Assembly (NCBI RefSeq): GCF_007829335.1
Contig: NZ_VIWO01000003.1
Span: forward strand, 62,001-126,000
Origin: Chitinophaga polysaccharea
Lineage (GTDB): Bacteria; Bacteroidota; Bacteroidia; Chitinophagales; Chitinophagaceae
DNA: 64,000 nt
Direction: 5' to 3'
The translations under genes and the position numbers were made by a program. Of this stretch, positions 59,620 to 64,000 are shown piece after piece. Position 1 is the first letter of the stretch; every line of letters starts with the position of its first letter. Under the pieces are notes generated by a model. That model saw nothing but the letters and a program-made list of their open reading frames with translations. It searched no databases and was not told the origin of the DNA.

Positions 59620-60531
59620 ATGCGGCGAAGAGACAAAAAAATAGCGGACTTCCTGGATCGGCTTAGTCAGGAGAATAAGGCTACGCCATTTGCTTCGGAA
59701 GAAGAGCGACAACAGGCGCAACAACGTCTGCTCAGCGGCATTATGGCAAGGGTGGAAGCGCCTGCGCCACCTACCGGTCGCATTATCAGCATGGCCCGCA
59801 TTGCCGTGGCCGCAGCTACGCTCTTATTGCTGGGCGGTATTACCTGGCTATGGCAACAGCGCTCCGTTAATACGCCTGTAGCCCTTACGTGGATCAGCAC
59901 CGGGGTAAGGGAACAAAAGCGGGTAATGCTCCCCGATAGTTCCATTATTATATTAAATGCCGGTACCCGGCTGAGTTATAGTACCGCCTTTAATAAAAAG
60001 GACCGGGTAGTTACGCTGCACCAGGGAGAAGCCTTCTTCGACGTACATACCAACGCTACTATTCCTTTCAGGGTGCTTACCGACAGTATCAGCACAACGG
60101 TGCTGGGCACCTCTTTTAATGTCATGAAATATGCCCGTGCCCATACGGTGAAGATTACGGTGAAAACAGGAAAGGTACAGATAGGTACCACCAGCAAAGT
60201 ACTGGGCAACCTGCTGCCAGCAGATATGATGCTGGTAAACGCCCAAACCGGCCATTTTACCAGCAGCCATGATGACGGACTACAGGGCGATGAATGGACC
60301 AGCGGCCGTATCATCATGCGGGAAGAACCTTTATCAGCTATCCTGGAGCGGCTGGAAATGATTTACGGGGTAACATTTGACCGGCATTCGTTGCCCGACG
60401 ATTCGCTGCGGACAATCACCTTCAACGCCAGCACGCCCCTGCCGCAGGTGCTGACCATTGTAGAAACCATTAGTAATGTGCGGTTCGATAAAAAAGACGA
60501 CCAAAACAAAATTCACGTCTATGTAAAATAA
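59620..60531 (+). CDS. FecR-family anti-sigma factor / signal transducer
   Basis: 303 residues. A cytoplasmic N-terminal part (about 1-50, binds the sigma factor), one membrane helix (ISMARIAVAAATLLLLGGITWLW), a periplasmic FecR domain (KRVMLPDSSIIILNAGTRLSYS to VKTGKVQIG) and a C-terminal DUF4974 domain (IMREEPLSAILERLEMIYGVTFDRHS). In Bacteroidota the DUF4974 part contacts the N-terminal signalling domain of the partner SusC. The N-terminal region is shorter than in E. coli FecR, as is common. It sits between the sigma and SusC genes. Confidence 0.94.
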   Translation: MRRRDKKIADFLDRLSQENKATPFASEEERQQAQQRLLSGIMARVEAPAPPTGRIISMARIAVAAATLLLLGGITWLWQQRSVNTPVALTWISTGVREQKRVMLPDSSIIILNAGTRLSYSTAFNKKDRVVTLHQGEAFFDVHTNATIPFRVLTDSISTTVLGTSFNVMKYARAHTVKITVKTGKVQIGTTSKVLGNLLPADMMLVNAQTGHFTSSHDDGLQGDEWTSGRIIMREEPLSAILERLEMIYGVTFDRHSLPDDSLRTITFNASTPLPQVLTIVETISNVRFDKKDDQNKIHVYVK

Positions 60532-60533
60532 AA

Positions 60534-60557
60534 CAGCATTCGCCCTAACGAATGCTG
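60534..60557 (+). other. Hairpin between FecR and SusC genes
   Basis: CAGCATTCG (60534-60542) pairs with CGAATGCTG (60549-60557) around CCCTAA. There is no T-run, so it is more likely an mRNA processing or attenuation structure than a full terminator. It lies 2 nt after the FecR stop and 30 nt before the SusC start. Confidence 0.45.
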
Positions 60558-60587
60558 CTGAAAAACTCTCACATAAAATGTAAGCTC

Positions 60588-63500
60588 ATGATTCTCATTT
60601 CTAAAATTAGAGAAAGGATACCTATTTGCCAATTATTTAGGGCAAAAGTACTCCGATTGTTTTTATGGCTGCTGCCCCTGGCCTGGAGCACTACCATGGT
60701 AGGGCAAACCGGCGCGCAGCTCGACAAAAAAATCCCCCATGTGACCATTGCCGCCGGCAATGCACTGGACGCCCTGAAAGAAATTGAAAAAGTAACCGGG
60801 CTCAATTTTGCCTACAATGCCAACCAGCTAAAGAATTTCCCGGTAAACCGGCAGGTATACGACAACAAATCCCTGCGTGAGATATTAGCCAGTATATTGA
60901 AAAACACGAAATCGGTAGTAAATGAACAGTCGGGCGTGATCGTCATCTTACCGGGTGCGGCGCAGGATGCCGCTCCCGGCAGGCCCACGAAGAAAACCGG
61001 CGGTATCGTTACCGACAAAAACGGCCCTCTTCCCGGTGTAACTGTCATTGAGCAGGGCACCAACAACGGCACTGTTACCGATGAAAACGGGCGCTATACC
61101 ATTAAGCTGAAAAGCGTACCAGCTACCCTCGTATTCAGTTTAACCGGTTCCAAAAAGCAGGAAGTTCCTGTTGCGGAAGAAGGTACCCTGAACGTTAACA
61201 TGGAAGGGGATTTACAAAAACTGGGAGAAGTAGTGGTAACCGCTTTGGGCATCAAAAGAGAAGAACGTTCGCTGGGATATGCCGTACAGAAAATAGGCGG
61301 CGAGCAGGTGGGGACCAGCAAGATCACTGACCTCAAAACAGCGCTGGCAGGAAAGATTGCAGGCGCTCAGCTGGTAGGCGCTCCCAGCTCCACTTTTCGC
61401 GATGCCGGTATCAGGATACGCGGCGCCAACAGCCTGGGAGGCGGTTCCCCGATTTATGTACTGGATGGTACCATCATTTCCCATACCGATATTAACCTCG
61501 ACAACATAGAATCTATTTCTGTGCTGAAAGGCGCTGCCGCTACCGCCCTATATGGTATCCGCGCTGCTGCCGGTGCTGTATTACTGACTTCCAAAACAGG
61601 TAAACGGAATCAGCGCATGCGGGTGGAAGTCAACTCCGGTACCGCTTTCGAAAAGCTGTCGGTGATCCCGCAATACCAGAATATTTACGGCGCAGGAGAT
61701 AATACCAATTTTGATGTATTCCATTTTGATCCCAACAAACACCCGGCCGACTGGCAAAGATTTGACGGGCAAAAAATGGTGCAATATTATATGGACCAGA
61801 GCTGGGGCCCGAAAATGGATGGCACCATGGTAAGAGAATGGTTTAGCTGGTACCCCGGCGAAGATTTTGGTAAGGAAACACCCTTTGTATCGCATCCCAA
61901 TAATATCCGCGACTTTTTTCGTACCGGCATCAATCTCAACAACAGCGTAGCTTTTTCCGGTGGCTCTGAGCGGGCGTCTTACCGCCTGTCGTACGCCAAT
62001 CAGTACCGGGATCTTATTTATCCCAATGCCAACCGTAAACGTAATTTTATCGACTTCGCCGGTACGTTTGATGTAACCGATAAGTTTTCTGTTTTTGCAG
62101 ACATCAACGTTGTGACCACCAAACAGATTGCCGAACCCTATGACGGTGGTAACTCCAACCAGCGGAGCATCATGGCCCAGTTTAACCAGGAGTTTCAACG
62201 CTCCGTAGACATGAAGCGGTTAAGGCCCTACAAAACACCGGATGGCACCTACCGCACCTGGAATATCCTGGGTCCCAACGGTAATGATTCTGCTACCGCC
62301 TTACGTCCCCGCAAGCGCGATAACCCCTACAGCGTGTACTATGAAAGCTATCGCCGCTACTCCAACTTTCGCGTGTTTGGTAATGCCGGGTTCAACTACA
62401 AGATCTTGCCTAACCTGAAGTTAACGTCGCTGGTACGGGCCGATATTATGGTGGATGACTACGACGATCGCATTGCATCCGGTACGGTAAAGCAGGACTG
62501 GTACAAATCCGGCTCCTCGCTGCCGCGTGAGTTCAACTACGAAATGACCCTAAACTACAACAAACAATTACGCGACTGGTCGGTAGATGCGTTGCTCGGC
62601 GGCAATATCCGTCATTATAAAATGACCCGTAATGAAGCCAACACCGTGGGCGGATTAAGTGTGCCCAACCTCTACGCCATCAATGCTTCCAACCAGCGGC
62701 CCAATGCCTTCAACGATTACTTTGAACAGGAAGTACGCAGTGTATATGGTAAGGTGTCGCTGGGATACAGGCATTTGTTGTATATAGATGTAACCGGGCG
62801 TAATGACTGGTCGTCTACCTTACCCGTTGCGAAGAATTATTATTTCTATCCTTCCGTATCGGGTAGCTTTATTTTTACAGAGCTGCTGCCGAAGAGTAAC
62901 TGGCTGAGCTTTGGTAAAGTAAGATTAGGGGTGGCGCAGGCCGGATCGGATGCCGGTATCTACGCCATCAACACCGGGTATAACCTGCAAAATCCTTATG
63001 GCAATTCCCCGGCATTGAATACACCCGACCAGCTGATAGATCCTCATCTGTCGCCTTCGCTGAGCACCAGCATAGAAGCGGGGCTGGCGTTGAAGCTCTT
63101 CGATAACCGTGTAGGCATTGATGTGAGCGTCTACAAAAATAAGAATACCAAACAGGTGGCCAGCCTGCAGATCAGCGAAACCAATGGCTACAACAGCTAC
63201 CTGACCAACCTGGGTGAAATACAGAGTAAAGGAGTGGACCTGGCTATAACGGCTACCCCCATACGAAACCGCGATTTCAGCTGGGACCTGTATGCCAACA
63301 TCGCCACCAACAAATCGAAGGTCATTGACCTGGCCGCCAATATGGACAACTACCTGGCAGCCTCCCGGGAAAATGGATTAAGACTGGAGCTGGATCACCG
63401 CAAGGGCGCTGAATGGGGCCTGCTCGTAGGGCCAACCTTCCAGTATTACCAGGCCAAAGATGCCAATGGCAAACCAATTGAAAGCGCCTCGAATGGTAAA

Positions 63501-64000
63501 CCTATACTCAACGCCAACGGTGCTTACCTGACCAACGAAAATCAGCCACTGGGTTCTATCTTGCCTAAATTTACCGGCGGATTGGGGAGCACCTTTGTGT
63601 ATAAGAATTTCGACTTTAGTTTTTCCATCGACTACCAGGTAGGCGGTAAATTCCTATCGCTCACCAAGATGTTCCTGCTGGGCACAGGCCTGGATCCGGC
63701 TACTGTGGGCACCAACGACAAGGGTATCGACTGGCGTTTGCCGGTAGCCCAGGGTGGCGGTATCAAGCCGGATGGCGTGCTGGCCGACGGTACGCCGTTT
63801 AACGGCTACGTGGAAGCACGTACGTATTACTGGACTTACCTGTTTAACAAAGTAGCGCCGCCATTTATTTTCGATGCCAGTTATGTAAAGCTGCGGGAAT
63901 TGCGGTTGGGATACACTTTTGCGGCAAAGCCCTGGACCAGGCGTTTGGGCGTCAACAGCCTGAATGTAGCCTTGTATGCACAGAATCCGTGGTTGATTTA
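60588..64000 (+). CDS. SusC/RagA-type TonB-linked receptor with STN domain, 3' part missing
   Basis: 1137 codons are visible before the window ends; no stop has been reached. Order: hydrophobic signal region (LRLFLWLLPLAWSTTMVGQ), STN secretin/TonB short N-terminal domain (about 45-125: VTIAAGNALDALKEIEKVTGLNFAYN), carboxypeptidase-regulatory-like domain (about 145-205: GIVTDKNGPLPGVTVIEQGTNNGTVTDENGRYTI), then plug with LGYAVQKIGGEQVG and ISVLKGAAATALYGIRAAAGAVLLTSK, then the barrel. The STN domain lets it signal to the FecR protein encoded upstream. A SusD lipoprotein gene is expected beyond the window. The substrate is probably a glycan but is unknown. Confidence 0.93.
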   Translation, partial: MILISKIRERIPICQLFRAKVLRLFLWLLPLAWSTTMVGQTGAQLDKKIPHVTIAAGNALDALKEIEKVTGLNFAYNANQLKNFPVNRQVYDNKSLREILASILKNTKSVVNEQSGVIVILPGAAQDAAPGRPTKKTGGIVTDKNGPLPGVTVIEQGTNNGTVTDENGRYTIKLKSVPATLVFSLTGSKKQEVPVAEEGTLNVNMEGDLQKLGEVVVTALGIKREERSLGYAVQKIGGEQVGTSKITDLKTALAGKIAGAQLVGAPSSTFRDAGIRIRGANSLGGGSPIYVLDGTIISHTDINLDNIESISVLKGAAATALYGIRAAAGAVLLTSKTGKRNQRMRVEVNSGTAFEKLSVIPQYQNIYGAGDNTNFDVFHFDPNKHPADWQRFDGQKMVQYYMDQSWGPKMDGTMVREWFSWYPGEDFGKETPFVSHPNNIRDFFRTGINLNNSVAFSGGSERASYRLSYANQYRDLIYPNANRKRNFIDFAGTFDVTDKFSVFADINVVTTKQIAEPYDGGNSNQRSIMAQFNQEFQRSVDMKRLRPYKTPDGTYRTWNILGPNGNDSATALRPRKRDNPYSVYYESYRRYSNFRVFGNAGFNYKILPNLKLTSLVRADIMVDDYDDRIASGTVKQDWYKSGSSLPREFNYEMTLNYNKQLRDWSVDALLGGNIRHYKMTRNEANTVGGLSVPNLYAINASNQRPNAFNDYFEQEVRSVYGKVSLGYRHLLYIDVTGRNDWSSTLPVAKNYYFYPSVSGSFIFTELLPKSNWLSFGKVRLGVAQAGSDAGIYAINTGYNLQNPYGNSPALNTPDQLIDPHLSPSLSTSIEAGLALKLFDNRVGIDVSVYKNKNTKQVASLQISETNGYNSYLTNLGEIQSKGVDLAITATPIRNRDFSWDLYANIATNKSKVIDLAANMDNYLAASRENGLRLELDHRKGAEWGLLVGPTFQYYQAKDANGKPIESASNGKPILNANGAYLTNENQPLGSILPKFTGGLGSTFVYKNFDFSFSIDYQVGGKFLSLTKMFLLGTGLDPATVGTNDKGIDWRLPVAQGGGIKPDGVLADGTPFNGYVEARTYYWTYLFNKVAPPFIFDASYVKLRELRLGYTFAAKPWTRRLGVNSLNVALYAQNPWLI

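Overview
The window looks like a chromosomal segment of a Bacteroidota bacterium, most likely Chitinophagaceae and close to Chitinophaga. The signs are promoter elements of the TAnnTTTG type, a sigma/anti-sigma/SusC cluster, many TonB-linked receptors with carboxypeptidase-regulatory-like N-termini, and families such as DUF2279, DUF2911 and barrel-less TonB plug proteins. The genus is inferred from gene content and style, not from a marker gene. There is no phage, integrase or CRISPR array. Most of the window is ordinary core genome with small accessory patches.

Layout. 1-3010 (minus): miaB, a sigma-54 activator and the start of lptE. 3089-3880: an accessory patch with a hicAB toxin-antitoxin pair, its palindromic operator and a small inverted-repeat element that resembles an insertion-sequence remnant. 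3899-9938: an Fe-S electron-transfer gene pair, a phosphoribosyltransferase, a DUF2279 protein and a phosphohexomutase. 10062-16744: pcm, two tandem TonB-linked receptors and a DUF445 protein. 16974-17336: two identical tRNA-His genes in inverted orientation. 17756-28916: two conserved proteins of unknown role, a class 3 lipase, the aspartase plus C4-dicarboxylate transporter pair, an MG2/plug protein, a HI0933 flavoprotein, a deoxynucleoside kinase and folK. 29003-35583: sppA, an ABC-2 permease, two SRPBCC proteins, a DUF2911 protein, bioA and a lone receiver protein. 35791-41828: an LtaS-like sulfatase and a response regulator/histidine kinase/TonB receptor operon. 42079-48618: a GH71/99-like enzyme, a serine hydrolase, two secreted proteins, phzF and a TetR regulator. 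48674-52163: a heterodimeric ABC exporter. 52341-55986: an FMN reductase divergent from a cysteine-rich regulator, then a duplicated membrane protein, a polynucleotide-kinase-like protein and a Thg1-like tRNA-His guanylyltransferase. 56138-58718: an SDR enzyme, a small conserved protein and a histidine kinase. 59004-64000: an ECF sigma/FecR/SusC locus cut by the window edge.

The most interesting part is 53139-55434. A SufR-like regulator with a Cys-x12-Cys motif lies upstream of a tightly packed set encoding an internally duplicated four-helix membrane protein, a T4-Pnkp-like 5' kinase and a complete Thg1-family reverse polymerase that overlaps the kinase gene by 11 bp. Both tRNA-His genes in the window already encode G-1, so this Thg1 is unlikely to be needed for normal tRNA-His maturation. 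A damage-repair pathway for RNA 5' ends (kinase, then 3'-5' polymerase) is the natural hypothesis. Other features worth attention are a degenerate ABC-ATPase-like protein facing the Thg1 gene, a palindromic divergent promoter at 53091, a family of unusually long perfect hairpins between convergent genes, and -7 elements that abut start codons, which suggests leaderless mRNAs.
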